A program made the translations under genes and the position numbers. DNA of 64,000 bases from Actinocatenispora sp963805605 (lineage in GTDB: Bacteria > Actinomycetota > Actinomycetes > Mycobacteriales > Micromonosporaceae). The DNA is taken from assembly GCA_963805605.1 (NCBI GenBank), contig CAWDUX010000003.1, positions 496,001 through 560,000 on the forward strand, given 5' to 3'. Shown one piece after another: positions 8,063 to 17,783 of the stretch. The notes below the pieces were generated by a model. That model saw only the letters and a list, made by a program, of their open reading frames with translations. It made no database searches and was not told where the DNA came from. How positions within the stretch are numbered: the first letter of the stretch is position 1; every line of letters begins with the position of its first letter.

Positions 8063-8473
8063 TCAGACGTGGTCGAGTCGGGCCACCAACGTCTTCGGCG
8101 CGATCTGCCGGTACGCGTCGGTGACCAGTTCGCCGATCTCCGTCCAGTCGAGGGTATCGAGGTCCAGGTAGACCCCGAGCCATCCCCGGTGCCCCACGTA
8201 CGGTGGCCGGAAGAAGCGGTCGGGCTCGTCGGCGACCAGTGCCTCCTGGGCACCCGGTGGCGCGGCACACCAGAACCCGAGCCGGTTGCTGTGGTGGTGG
8301 TCGGCGTAGTTGACGAAGACCTTGCGGTCACGTACGAACCAGGTGGGTTCGCCGTGGCTGGGTCGTTCGGTGGTCTCCGGAAGGGCCAGGCACAGGGCAC
8401 GCAGCCGGGGCAGCGGATCGTCGTCCCTTGCCGCGTCCTGGGGGTCAGGGTGGATGTGCCGATCACGGTCCAT
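8063..8473 (-). CDS. MmcQ/YjbR family protein
   Basis: This 136-residue protein shows the features of the MmcQ/YjbR (CyaY-like fold) family. These are LCLALPETTERPSHGEPTWFVRDRKVFVNYADHH at the start, a LGFWCAAPPGAQ strand, and the segment around PPYVGHRGWLGVYLD typical of the C-terminal half. Members are small cytoplasmic proteins with a proposed DNA-binding fold and no settled function. The ATG at 8473 was chosen although its ribosome binding site is weak. An upstream in-frame ATG at 8518 would overlap the end of the NlpC/P60 gene by 4 nt and cannot be fully excluded, which would make the two a coupled pair. Confidence 0.75.
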   Translation of the reverse strand: MDRDRHIHPDPQDAARDDDPLPRLRALCLALPETTERPSHGEPTWFVRDRKVFVNYADHHHSNRLGFWCAAPPGAQEALVADEPDRFFRPPYVGHRGWLGVYLDLDTLDWTEIGELVTDAYRQIAPKTLVARLDHV

Positions 8474-8514
8474 GGCCGCATCATGCCCGGCGGTACCGAC
8501 AGAACCGGCCGCGT

Positions 8515-9561
8515 TCACCGGAAGCGACGGGAACCGACGTACTCGTCGGCGTAGCGGTGCTCGTCGAGCTTGACGATCTCCACGGTGCTGACCTCGGTGG
8601 CGGTGTTGTTGGGCGCGTCGATCTCGTAACCGTCGCCGATGTACATGCCGACGTGGTGCACGTAGCCGTTGGAGTAGGCGTAGAAGATCAGGTCACCGGG
8701 CCGCATGGCGTCCTTGGCGACCGGTGTGCCTGCCGCGAACTGCGCGTCCGCGTCGCGGGGGATGCTGACGCCGTGCACGTGGTAGATGGTGTGGGTGAAC
8801 CCGGAGCAGTCGAACCCCCAGGCGGAGGTACCGGCCCAGACGTAGGGCAGACCGGCGAAGTGCCGGGCGGTGGCGACAAGGTCGGCTCCGTCGGGCCGGG
8901 GGATTGCCGCCTCGTCGGCGTACACGTGGGTGTCGCGGGCCGACAGCCAGGCCGCGCCCCGGTCCGGGGTGGCGACGAGGATCGACCCGCCGGCCCGGGT
9001 GAGTACGGGTAGTCGGGTGTCCAGGGACAGCTCCATCAGCCGGTGTCGGCGCGCCGGACCCCGGTACAGACCTGCTGTGGTCGCGGTGACCAGCGCGAAC
9101 GGTCGGCTGCTCAGCTTGGCGAAGACAGGATTCGTGGTGAGCTGGGCCGCGGGCAGCCAACCGGGGTAACCGCGCGGGTCACGTGGGGTGGGTTGACCGT
9201 CCACCACCACCTGCACCCAGTCACCGGACCGTTGCAAAATGGTGAGTCTGGTGCCGTACAGTGCCTGGGTCTCCAGCTTGCCGACCAGCCATCGGCGTTG
9301 TCCGAGAGTGAGGCCGTCGGTCCAGGCCCGCAGATCGACCGGGTTGCCGGTGGCGGGTGCGTCGACCGCGCGGGCAAGCCTCGGGGCGGTCCACAGCGTG
9401 GCCGCGGCGACGTCGACGTATCCGGTCTGTGGGGTGCCGGCATGCGCGGCCTGCTGAGTGGGCAGTGGCGCGCTCATCGTCACCAGGCTCAGGCCCAGCA
9501 CACCCAGCAGGCCGCCGAGCAGGGTACGGGTCAGCGGACGTCGGGCCGGCAGACCGGGCAT
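8515..9561 (-). CDS. Secreted NlpC/P60 family cell wall hydrolase
   Basis: This 348-residue exported protein begins with an Arg-containing n-region and a hydrophobic signal segment (residues about 10-32), with likely cleavage after AHA near residue 42. Two SH3-like segments follow: one near SGDWVQVVVDGQ with a PGWLPAAQL strand, the other around AGLYRGPARR to GAAWLSA. The C-terminal ~120 residues are an NlpC/P60 domain with the catalytic Cys in FDCSGFTHTIY and His in YVHHVGMYIGDGYEI. Such enzymes cut stem-peptide bonds in peptidoglycan. The start at 9561 has GAGGAG six bases upstream, better than the in-frame ATG twelve codons earlier. It is divergent from the sugar kinase gene. Confidence 0.9.
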   Translation of the reverse strand: MPGLPARRPLTRTLLGGLLGVLGLSLVTMSAPLPTQQAAHAGTPQTGYVDVAAATLWTAPRLARAVDAPATGNPVDLRAWTDGLTLGQRRWLVGKLETQALYGTRLTILQRSGDWVQVVVDGQPTPRDPRGYPGWLPAAQLTTNPVFAKLSSRPFALVTATTAGLYRGPARRHRLMELSLDTRLPVLTRAGGSILVATPDRGAAWLSARDTHVYADEAAIPRPDGADLVATARHFAGLPYVWAGTSAWGFDCSGFTHTIYHVHGVSIPRDADAQFAAGTPVAKDAMRPGDLIFYAYSNGYVHHVGMYIGDGYEIDAPNNTATEVSTVEIVKLDEHRYADEYVGSRRFR

Positions 9562-9688
9562 GGCAAGCTCCTCGCTCAGGCACGGATACGGTTCCATCCT
9601 TCAACCATTGGCCGCCGTGCGCAAGAAACCTCCCAGACCAGGTCGGGGCTGCGACGCCCGCCCGGTGGGGGTGCGCTTGAATGCACCC

Positions 9689-10792
9689 ATGGCTTCCCGT
9701 CAAGGCGTCACCCGCCGTTACCGGACCCGCCCGCCGTCCCGGTTCCTGCGCCGCCTCACCATCGGCATCGACATCGGTGGCACGAAGGTGGCCGGTGGCG
9801 TGGTGGACGCGGCCGGCCGGGTGCTGCACCAGACCCGGCGGGAGACCCCGGGGCGCAGCAAGAGCCCTAGCGAGGTCGAGGCGACGATCGCCGATGTGGT
9901 GGAGGAGCTGACCGGCCGCTACGAGGTCGCCGCGGTGGGTATCGGCGCCGCCGGGTTCGTGGACGCGAGTGGGTCCTCGGTACTGTTCGCCCCCCATCTG
10001 TCCTGGCGGCACGAACCGCTGCGGGAGGCGTTGTCGTCCCGGTTGCGACTGCCGGTCGTGGTGGAGAACGACGCGAACGCCGCGGCATGGGCGGAATGGC
10101 GCTTCGGCGCCGGTCAGGGTGAGGAGCACCTGATCTGCATCACGCTGGGTACCGGTATCGGCGGTGGCATGATCATCGACGGGCAGGTGCACCGTGGCCG
10201 TTACGGGGTGGCCGGCGAGTTCGGGCACATGCAGGTGGTGCCGGGTGGGCACCGGTGCGAGTGCGGCAACCGGGGCTGCTGGGAGCAGTACGCCAGCGGC
10301 AACGCGTTGGTGCGGGAGGCCCGGGAACTCGCGGCGGCCGAGTCGCCGGTGGCCCAGACGCTGCTGGATCGGGCCGGTCGCGATGTCGCGGCGATCAGCG
10401 GCCCCCTGGTCACTGAGGCGGCGATGGCCGGGGACCCGACCGCCATCGAACTGTTTGCCGAGATCGGGCAGTGGCTGGGTACGGGCCTTGCCGGGTTGGC
10501 GTGCGCGTTGGATCCGGGCTGTTTCGTGATCGGTGGCGGCGTGTCCGACGCCGGTGACCTGTTGCTGAATCCGGCCCGGGAAACCTACCGGCGGACCTTG
10601 TCGGGTCGCGGGTTCCGCCCGGAGGCCAGGATCGTACGGGCCAGGTTGGGTAACGAGGCCGGTCTCATCGGCGCCGCTGATCTCGCCCGGGAGGAGATCC
10701 GGTTGTTCAGCCGGGACCCGCGCCGGGCCGCATACCGACGGACCCGGTCGTTGCTGCCACCCCGGTTGTCCGGGGACGAGCCGGCAGACTGA
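9689..10792 (+). CDS. ROK family glucokinase-like sugar kinase
   Basis: This 367-residue cytoplasmic ATP-dependent sugar kinase has the phosphate-binding IGIDIGGTKVAGGVV motif and the substrate loop with catalytic Asp in VENDANAAAWAE. It also has LGTGIGGG and the ROK zinc signature C-x-C-G-x2-G-C-x-E near residues 190-198 (CECGNRGCWEQ), which is typical of actinomycete glucokinase GlkA. The N-terminus is about 20 residues longer than usual GlkA proteins and Arg-rich. The ATG at 9689 lacks a clear ribosome binding site, so the true start may be an upstream GTG at 9671 preceded by GGTGGGG. A GH38 mannosidase gene follows, so mannose or glucose released by it is a plausible substrate; this is inference. 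Confidence 0.85.
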   Translation: MASRQGVTRRYRTRPPSRFLRRLTIGIDIGGTKVAGGVVDAAGRVLHQTRRETPGRSKSPSEVEATIADVVEELTGRYEVAAVGIGAAGFVDASGSSVLFAPHLSWRHEPLREALSSRLRLPVVVENDANAAAWAEWRFGAGQGEEHLICITLGTGIGGGMIIDGQVHRGRYGVAGEFGHMQVVPGGHRCECGNRGCWEQYASGNALVREARELAAAESPVAQTLLDRAGRDVAAISGPLVTEAAMAGDPTAIELFAEIGQWLGTGLAGLACALDPGCFVIGGGVSDAGDLLLNPARETYRRTLSGRGFRPEARIVRARLGNEAGLIGAADLAREEIRLFSRDPRRAAYRRTRSLLPPRLSGDEPAD

Positions 10793-11027
10793 TCGCCGAC
10801 CCCACGACCCCGCGTAATCCTGGTAACGCATTCACGCAGGTAGGAGCACTGACGGCCAAAGTTCGGCAACGGTGCGTCGATCCTCCAGTCAGTGTGAGAT
10901 TGGCCGCATGGTGTGATCGCCGACGCATTGGATAGCTTGGCCCCGGAGGCCCGTGGTGCGCGTCCTGGCAGGCGGGGTCCAGCGATTGTGGTCGCGGCCG
11001 TACCCGTACGAGTGGGGAGTCTGAACA

Positions 11028-14000
11028 GTGCATGACGATCGAGTGCTCGTCGAGCGGCGGCTCGACCGGGCGATGGCCCAGTGGATCCGGCCGGCCCTCT
11101 ACACCGCGACGGTGCCCCTGAGCGTCGAGGTCTGGCACGTACCAGACGAACCGGTACCGGTTGCCGAGGCGCTGGCCGCCGCCTACGAGCCGGTCGCCCT
11201 GGGTACCGAATGGGGTGCGCCATGGTCCACCAGCTGGTTCCGGGTCACCGGTGAGGTACCGGCCGAGTTCGCCGGCCAGCACGTGGAAGCTGTGTTCGAT
11301 CTGGGGTTCGGTGGCGGACCGGGCTTCTCCTGCGAGGCGATGGCCTACACCGCCGACGGCATACCGGTGAAGGCGCTGCACCCGCTCAACCGCTATGTCC
11401 CGATCGCCAACCCGGCCGCCGGTGGCGAGCAGGTGTCGCTGCTGCTGGAAGGTGCGGCGAACCCGGCGATACCGCACGGCATCGCCCCCACCGAGCTGGG
11501 CGACAAGAGCACCGCCGGCGACCAGCTGATCTACCAGTTGCGTCAGGCTGACGTGGCGGTACTCAACACCGAGGTGTTCGGGCTGATCGCCGACATCGAG
11601 GTCCTCGACGAACTGATGCGCGAACTGTCCGTGGACAACCCGCGCCGGCACGAGATCCTGCGTGCCCTGGAACGGATGCTCGACGCCCTGGACCTGCACG
11701 ACGTGACCGCCACCGCGGCAGCAGCACGCGCTGAGCTGGTCGACGTGCTGTCCCGGCCGGCGCACGCCAGCGCGCACCAGATCTCCGCCGCCGGCCACGC
11801 ACACATCGACTCGGCGTGGCTGTGGCCGCTGCGCGAGACCGTACGCAAGTCCTCGCGCACCTTCGCCAATGTGACTGCGCTGGCCAAGGAATACCCCGAA
11901 CTTCTCTTCGCCGCCTCCCAGGCGCAGCAGTACGCGTGGGTACGCGACGCGCAGCCGAAGGTGTTTGAGCGGATCAAGGAGGCCGTCCAGGCGGGCAACT
12001 GGGCGCCGGTCGGATCGATGTGGGTCGAATCGGACGCCAACCTGCCCGGCGGTGAGGCACTGGTCCGCCAGGTCACCCACGGCAAGCGGTTCTTCGCCGA
12101 AGAGTTCGGGGTGGACACCCGCGGAATCTGGTTGCCCGACTCGTTCGGCTACACCGCCGCGTTCCCACAGATCGCCCGGCTGGCCGGGCTGGACTGGTTC
12201 CTGACCCAGAAGATCTCCTGGAACCAGACCAACAAGATGCCGCACCACACCTTCTGGTGGGAGGGCATCGACGGCACCCGGATCTTCACCCACTTCCCGC
12301 CGGCCGACACCTACAACGGGACCTTCTCCGGCGAGGAACTGCATCGGGCAGTGCGTAACTACGCCGAGAAGGGCGTCGGCACAATCTCGTTGCTGCCCTT
12401 CGGCCACGGCGACGGCGGTGGCGGCCCGACCCGGGAGATGATGGAGAAGGCCCGCAGACTGGCCGATCTGGAAGGCTCGCCCCGGGTACGGATCGAGCAC
12501 CCGGACAAGTTCTTCGCCGCGGCACGCGCCGAGTACGAGGACGCTCCGGTGTGGTCCGGTGAGCTCTACCTCGAACTGCACCGCGCCACCTTCACCACCC
12601 AGGCCAAGACCAAGCAGGGCAATCGGCGCAGCGAGCACCTGCTGCGGACCGCCGAGCTGTGGGCCACCGCCGCGGCGGTGCAGGCCGGCGCCGAGTACCC
12701 GTACGAGGAACTGGACACGCTGTGGAAGACGGTGTTGCTGCACCAGTTCCACGACATCCTGCCCGGCTCGTCGATCGCCTGGGTGCACCGCGAGGCGCGG
12801 GCCACCTACGAACGGGTCCGCGGTGAGCTCGGTGGGCTGATCGACCGTTCGGTACATGCGCTGGGGGGCGACGGTGGTGGCGGCCTGAGGGTGTTCAACG
12901 CCGCGCCGCTGGCCCGCGCCGAGGTCACCACGATGCCGCTGGAGCAGGCGGCGGCGTCCGGTCTGGCCGCGGACGCGACCCAGAAGCTGTCCGATGGCCG
13001 GGTCGCGGCCTTCGCCACCGTGCCCGCGCTGGGCGTCGGCAGCGCCGAACCCGACCTGCCGGCCGGCGGCGGGATCGCCCCGGTCACTGTGGACGGACTG
13101 GTCCTGGACAACGGTCTGCTGCGGGTCGGTGTGGACGAACGCGGTCTGATCACCTCGGTGTACGACCTACCGGCCCAGCGCGAGGTGCTCGCCCCCGACA
13201 CTTACGGCAACCTGCTCCAGGTGCACCCTGACCACCCGAACCAGTGGGACGCCTGGGACATCGACAAGCACTACCTGCACCGGCACATCGATCTCACCGA
13301 AGCAGACTCCGTCGAGGTGACCGAACGCGGACCGCTGTACAGTGCGATCCGCATCCGCCGCAGCTTCGGTGACTCCCGGCTGACCCAGACTCTGGTGCTG
13401 CGGGCCGGCAGCCGGCGGTTGGACGTGCAGACCGAGATCGACTGGCACGAGTCGGAGAAGGTGCTCAAGGCGGCCTTCCCCATCGACGTCCATGCCGAGC
13501 GTGAGTCGGCCGAGATCCAGTTCGGGCACGTACACCGGCCGACCCACACCAACACCAGTTGGGACGCGGCCCGCTTCGAGGTGTACGCGCACCGGTGGAT
13601 CCACGTCGGTGAACCCGGTTACGGTGTCGCGCTGGTCACCGACTCGACCTACGGCCACGACGTACACCGCGACACCCGCCCGGCCGGGGGGACCACCACC
13701 ACGGTCCGGTTGAGTCTGCTGCGCGCACCGCACAGTCCGGACCCGCGTACCGACCAGGACATCCACACGTTCACCTATGCGCTGGTGCCCGGTGCGCACA
13801 TCGCCGACGCGGTGGCGGAGGGGTACGCGCTGAACCTGCCGCTGGCGGTCGTCGAGGCCAGCCAGACCCCGGCGCCGTTGGTGAGCGTGGACGATCCGGC
13901 CGTGGTCGTGGAGGCGGTGAAGCTGGCCGACGACCGGTCCGGCGACGTCATTGTCCGGCTCTACGAGTCGCTGGGTGGTCGGGCATCGACGTCGGTACGG

Positions 14001-14138
14001 GCCGGCTTCGAGTTTGACACGGTCACCGAGGTGGACCTGCTGGAACAACCATTGTCCGATGTGGACTTCGCGGACGGCGCGGCACGCCTGGCGTTCCGGC
14101 CGTTCCAGATCCGGACGCTGCGGCTGACCCGGCGCTGA
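11028..14138 (+). CDS. Alpha-mannosidase, glycoside hydrolase family 38
   Basis: This 1036-residue enzyme has the usual size of bacterial GH38 alpha-mannosidases, which hydrolyse terminal alpha-mannose from glycans with a zinc ion. Visible motifs are AHIDSAWLWPLRE with zinc ligands His259 and Asp261, WLPDSFGYTAAFPQ with probable nucleophile Asp371, and the second His region LLPFGHGDGGGGP. The middle three-helix domain contains LLHQFHDILPGSSI, followed by a C-terminal beta-sandwich half (LRVGVDERGLITSVYD onward). No signal peptide is seen, so action on imported or intracellular mannosides is likely. The GTG start is preceded by GTGGGGAG. The 235 bp upstream hold its promoter, and a hairpin follows the stop codon. 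Confidence 0.94.
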   Translation: MHDDRVLVERRLDRAMAQWIRPALYTATVPLSVEVWHVPDEPVPVAEALAAAYEPVALGTEWGAPWSTSWFRVTGEVPAEFAGQHVEAVFDLGFGGGPGFSCEAMAYTADGIPVKALHPLNRYVPIANPAAGGEQVSLLLEGAANPAIPHGIAPTELGDKSTAGDQLIYQLRQADVAVLNTEVFGLIADIEVLDELMRELSVDNPRRHEILRALERMLDALDLHDVTATAAAARAELVDVLSRPAHASAHQISAAGHAHIDSAWLWPLRETVRKSSRTFANVTALAKEYPELLFAASQAQQYAWVRDAQPKVFERIKEAVQAGNWAPVGSMWVESDANLPGGEALVRQVTHGKRFFAEEFGVDTRGIWLPDSFGYTAAFPQIARLAGLDWFLTQKISWNQTNKMPHHTFWWEGIDGTRIFTHFPPADTYNGTFSGEELHRAVRNYAEKGVGTISLLPFGHGDGGGGPTREMMEKARRLADLEGSPRVRIEHPDKFFAAARAEYEDAPVWSGELYLELHRATFTTQAKTKQGNRRSEHLLRTAELWATAAAVQAGAEYPYEELDTLWKTVLLHQFHDILPGSSIAWVHREARATYERVRGELGGLIDRSVHALGGDGGGGLRVFNAAPLARAEVTTMPLEQAAASGLAADATQKLSDGRVAAFATVPALGVGSAEPDLPAGGGIAPVTVDGLVLDNGLLRVGVDERGLITSVYDLPAQREVLAPDTYGNLLQVHPDHPNQWDAWDIDKHYLHRHIDLTEADSVEVTERGPLYSAIRIRRSFGDSRLTQTLVLRAGSRRLDVQTEIDWHESEKVLKAAFPIDVHAERESAEIQFGHVHRPTHTNTSWDAARFEVYAHRWIHVGEPGYGVALVTDSTYGHDVHRDTRPAGGTTTTVRLSLLRAPHSPDPRTDQDIHTFTYALVPGAHIADAVAEGYALNLPLAVVEASQTPAPLVSVDDPAVVVEAVKLADDRSGDVIVRLYESLGGRASTSVRAGFEFDTVTEVDLLEQPLSDVDFADGAARLAFRPFQIRTLRLTRR

Positions 14139-14157
14139 GTTCGCGCCCACCGTCGTC

Positions 14158-14202
14158 ACCGGCGCCGCTGACCGTACCGTGGGTGCGGGCAGCGGCGCCG
14201 GT
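14158..14202 (+). terminator. Hairpin after the alpha-mannosidase gene
   Basis: A 12-bp GC-only-plus-ends stem (ACCGGCGCCGCT paired with its complement at 14191-14202) encloses a 21-nt loop. It starts 20 bp after the mannosidase stop and precedes the next start codon. The long loop makes it a weaker candidate than the others in the window. Confidence 0.5.
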
Positions 14203-14222
14203 CACCGCAGACAAGGACGGTC

Positions 14223-15602
14223 ATGCGAGCGGGCAGTACCATCTCGGCACGTACCGCGGTATCCGTGGTGTTCCTCGTGCACGGCGCGGTGACCGGAACC
14301 TTCGCCACCCGGATACCGTGGCTGGCCGACCACATCGAGGTCGGTACCGGCCAGCTCGGGCTCGTGCTGCTGTTCCCCGCCGTCGGGGCGATGGGCTGCA
14401 TGAGCATCGCTGGGCGGCTGATGCACCGCCACGATCCCCGTACGGTCACCCGCATCCTGCTGGCCTGCTGGTGTGGGGTACTGGTACTGCCCGCGCTGGC
14501 GCCCAACCTGCCGGTGCTGTGCGTGACCACACTGCTCTACGGCGCGGCCTCCGGCATGTCCGACGTGGCGATGAACGCCGAGGCCGTCGTGGTGGAGCAG
14601 CAACTTGAGCGGCCCATCATGTCCGGCCTGCACGGTCTGTGGAGCGTCGGGGGACTGCTCGCCTCCGGCATCGGGGTGGCCGCAGCCGCCTGGAACGTCG
14701 ACGCCCGGCTGCATTTCGCGGTGATGGCCGTTCTGCTGATGGCGCTCGGTGGATGGGCCGGACGCGGTCTACCGGCCGGGCCTGGTACGGACGGTGCGCC
14801 GGTGCCACCGGCGTTCGCCCTCCCGCCGCGTCCGGTCCTGCTGATCGGGCTGGTCAGTTTCTGCGCCATCTTCGGCGAAGCGGCCGGGTCGGACTGGTCG
14901 GCGAAGTACCTGACCGATGTCGCCGATGCGGCGCCGGGCATCGCCGCCGGCGCCTACACCGGATTCGCCGCCGCGATAGCGGCAGGCCGGCTGGTCGGCA
15001 ACACGGTGGTGGCCAGGCTCGGCGTGGTGGCGACCGTACGGCTGGCGGGCGCACTGGCGGCGGCGGGTGCGGTCCTCATCGCGATGGCCAGGATCCCGGT
15101 GCTGGCAATCGGTGGCTTCGCGCTGCTCGGTATCGGCGTGGCTGTCGTGGTGCCGCTGGCATTCACCGCAGCCGGGTCGACCACCGCGCATCCGGCCCAG
15201 GCGATCGCCGGGGTGGCCACCATCTCCTACGGTGCCGGCCTGGCCGCGCCAGCGCTGATCGGCTGGGTGGCGGCGGCGACCTCGCTGTCGGTGTCGTTCG
15301 GCGTGGTGGCCCTGTTGTCGGTGGTCGTCGCGGTCGCGGCTGCCGCGTTCCGGCCCGCCCGGCCCTCCCAGGATGAGCGGGTCTTCGAACAGCAGCCGGC
15401 GAGCCGACCGTCGTCACCGACCACCGGATACAGACGTTGCCGATGTCGGCGGTCCCGCCGCTGCACGTGCCCGGATGACAGAAAACTGCTCATGACCTCT
15501 GCGAGCGCGTCGGAGGCGGTCAGGGTCACCACGTCGTGGCTCATGACCTCGTGCACGGACATCACCTCCAGCGGGTCGATCGAGTACTCCCGGGTGAGGT
15601 GA
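14223..15602 (+). CDS. MFS transporter, probable lost native 3' end
   Basis: Residues 1 to about 381 form a typical 12-helix MFS carrier of the YbjJ-like branch, which has unknown small-molecule substrates. Evidence includes a first helix starting SVVFLVHGAVTGTFATRIPWLADH, the GRLMHRHDPR loop, MSGLHGLWSVGGL and a second bundle beginning LLIGLVSFCAIFGEAAGSDW. The start at 14223 has AAGGACG upstream. From about 15366 on, the frame runs 78 residues through DNA that is antisense to the ClC gene. The added tail (Arg-, Ser- and Thr-rich) looks non-native. The natural stop codon seems to have been removed together with the 3' end of the opposing gene. Transport could still work because all twelve helices precede the junction. 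Confidence 0.75.
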   Translation: MRAGSTISARTAVSVVFLVHGAVTGTFATRIPWLADHIEVGTGQLGLVLLFPAVGAMGCMSIAGRLMHRHDPRTVTRILLACWCGVLVLPALAPNLPVLCVTTLLYGAASGMSDVAMNAEAVVVEQQLERPIMSGLHGLWSVGGLLASGIGVAAAAWNVDARLHFAVMAVLLMALGGWAGRGLPAGPGTDGAPVPPAFALPPRPVLLIGLVSFCAIFGEAAGSDWSAKYLTDVADAAPGIAAGAYTGFAAAIAAGRLVGNTVVARLGVVATVRLAGALAAAGAVLIAMARIPVLAIGGFALLGIGVAVVVPLAFTAAGSTTAHPAQAIAGVATISYGAGLAAPALIGWVAAATSLSVSFGVVALLSVVVAVAAAAFRPARPSQDERVFEQQPASRPSSPTTGYRRCRCRRSRRCTCPDDRKLLMTSASASEAVRVTTSWLMTSCTDITSSGSIEYSRVR

Positions 15603-16919
15603 TGACCGCGACGGGCGATCTTCTCGGTGAGCACGGAACGCTTCAGCACCAGCGCGGAAAGCCCGTAGCCGGCTGCGGCGGCGATCGTGAGCGGCAGCAG
15701 TGCCGACCAGTCGTGTGTCAGTTCCAGGGAGAACACCACACCGGTCAGCGGGGAGCGCATCACGCCACCCACCACCGCGGCCAGCCCGACCAGCGCCCAG
15801 AAGCCGGGCGACACGTGCGGGAATACGTGTGACTCGAGTGCGCCGAGTGCGCCGCCGATCATGAAGACCGGGGCCAGCACACCACCGGAGGTGCCCGATC
15901 CCAGCGCCAGCGCCCAGATCAGCGTCTTGACCACCAGGATGCCGACGATGAGGGTCAGTCCGGCCCGGCCGAGCAGCAGCTGGTGGATGACGTCGTAGCC
16001 GACCCCCAGCGCCCGGGGCTGGATCAGCCCACCGAGACCGATGACCAGACCGCCGATCGCCGGCCACCACATCCAGTGCACCGGCAACCGGGCGAACATG
16101 TCCTCCGACAGATAGACCAGGCTGGTGGCCAGGACCGCGAGCAGTCCGCCGACGCAGCCGGCCACCACGCACAGCAGATACACCGTGGGGCCCAGCGATG
16201 GATGGGTATCGGCCACTGGGAAGGCCGGTGCGGAGCCCAACAGCGGAGCTCGCAGTACGGTGGCTGTGGTCACGGCCGCTGCGACCGGGAGGAAGCTTCG
16301 GGGCCGCCACTCGAACAGCAGCAGTTCCACCGCCAGCAGTACCGCCGCCAGCGGGGAGTTGAAGGTGGCCGCCATCCCGCCGGCCGCCCCCGCCACCAGC
16401 AGGATCTTGCGCTCGTCGGCGGTCAGCTTGAGGAACTGCGCGAGCACTGATCCGGCTGCACCGCCGGTCATGATGATGGGCCCCTCGGCCCCGAACGGGC
16501 CACCTGAACCGATCGAGATGGCGGCCGAGACGGGTTTGAGCAGCGCCACCCGCGGTTGTATCCTGACTGCCACCGGTCAGGATGGACTCGATCGCCTCCG
16601 GCATGCCGTGACCACGGATCTTCTCCGAGCCGAACCGCGCCATCAGACCCACGATCAGGCCACCGGCCACCGGTACAGCCACGATGACCAGTGGATGTGT
16701 CGACGTCGGCGCGACCAGCGCGGTGTCGAAGCGCCCATGGAAGAACAGGTTCGTGGCCAGCCCGATCAGGGCGAGCAGGATGTACGCCAGCAGCGCGCTC
16801 GCCGCGCCGATCGGTAGTGCCAGCGCGGTGATCCCCACCGTGCGACGGTTCAGGGTGAAGTCGGCAAGATGCCGGGCGCGGGGTGGCGCGGTGCTCGAGG
16901 CGGGCAGGACGGATCTCAC
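15395..16919 (-). pseudogene. ClC family chloride channel/antiporter gene, frameshifted and 3'-truncated
   Basis: The two halves of one ClC protein lie in different frames. The N-terminal part (GTG 16919 to about 16563) ends with GHGMPEAIESILTGGS. The rest continues one frame over as RIQPRVALLKPVSAAISIGSGGPFGAEGPIIMTGGAAGS, with the GSGGPFGAEGP ion-pathway motif intact. One extra base near 16562-16565 explains the shift. Downstream, GSGTSGGVLAPVFMIGGALG and the C-terminal helices are intact. The CBS region (VHEVMSHDVVTLTASDALAEV to RLYPVVGDDGRLAG) then stops after less than half its length at about 15395 and the frame runs into antisense of the MFS gene. Intact relatives carry a full CBS pair. 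The frameshift alone could be an error, but the missing end could not. Confidence 0.72.
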
Positions 16920-17180
16920 GGGCGCCCCCGGACGTCTCGGCGGAGGGGACGGCCGACCGTACCGACCGGGCGGGAACTCCGGTACGGCTGTTCCCCCGCG
17001 GGTGACTGGGCGATCAGCAGGACAGGTGGACGCGATGGGAGGACCGACCTGCGCGATGATGGCCTGATACCTTCCCGGGCTCGGTTGCGCCCGACCCTGA
17101 CCGTCGCGGGCCGCTTCTCCGGGAAAAGTCAGGTACCGACCCTGGTGACGCCACGGTGGGCCGCTGGCGAGCATGGGCAC

Positions 17181-17738
17181 ATGTCGAGTCATGTCGAGGT
17201 CCTGGCCACCGTAGCGGCGAGCGATCCGGAGCGCGAAGCGACGGTGGAGCGGCTGCGCGGCGCGGTGGGCCGGGGTCTGCTCGACCTCGATGAGTTCGAC
17301 CGGCGTGCCGGTCTGGCGTATGCGGCACACACCCGCTCGCAGTTGCGTGCATTGACCCGGGACCTGGTGGCGGCTCCGCCGGCGGGCGCGGGGGAGCAGG
17401 TCGTAGCCCGCTTCGGTGATATCGAGGTGACCAGGTCGTGGGTGCGCTGCCCGACCGGGAGCTTCGCGCTGCAGGGTTCGGTATGGCGCTGTTTCGACTA
17501 CTGGTACGTCACCCGGGTGACGCCGGGCTGGGCAGTCGCTCTAGCGGTACTCGGGTTCTTCGTCGTTCCGTTCGTCAGCCTGCTGTTCCTGCTGATCAAG
17601 GAACCGCGCACAACGGGCGTTCTGCAGGTGGCGGTATGGGACGGCGCCCGCCAGCATGTGGTCGATCTGCCGGTGGGCGACCCCGCACAGGCCCGGACGA
17701 TCGAATGTCAGGTCGGGCGCGTCCGTGCCATGGCGTGA
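17181..17738 (+). CDS. DUF1707 domain membrane protein
   Basis: In this 185-residue protein, the first ~60 residues (ASDPEREATVERLRGAVGRG then LDEFDRRAGLAYAAHTRSQL) are the DUF1707 SHOCT-like domain found in many actinomycete proteins, usually next to a membrane anchor. A short beta-rich stretch follows (residues 70-105), then one or two hydrophobic helices near residues 115-140 (ALAVLGFFVVPFVSLLFLL) and a C-terminal beta-rich part. The start ATG at 17181 is where the domain begins; the open frame extends further up without coding character. Function is unknown; such proteins are often linked to envelope stress. It precedes the MerR operon on the same strand. Confidence 0.7.
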   Translation: MSSHVEVLATVAASDPEREATVERLRGAVGRGLLDLDEFDRRAGLAYAAHTRSQLRALTRDLVAAPPAGAGEQVVARFGDIEVTRSWVRCPTGSFALQGSVWRCFDYWYVTRVTPGWAVALAVLGFFVVPFVSLLFLLIKEPRTTGVLQVAVWDGARQHVVDLPVGDPAQARTIECQVGRVRAMA

Positions 17739-17783
17739 GGCTGAGCCCAGCTCGCAGCTCTTGCCGGTGCCGCAGCTGCAAAG

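Noticed and set aside
9221..10831. Long minus-strand open frame opposite the ROK kinase
   Set aside because: Low-complexity Arg/Gly/Pro sequence, with the kinase clear on the other strand.
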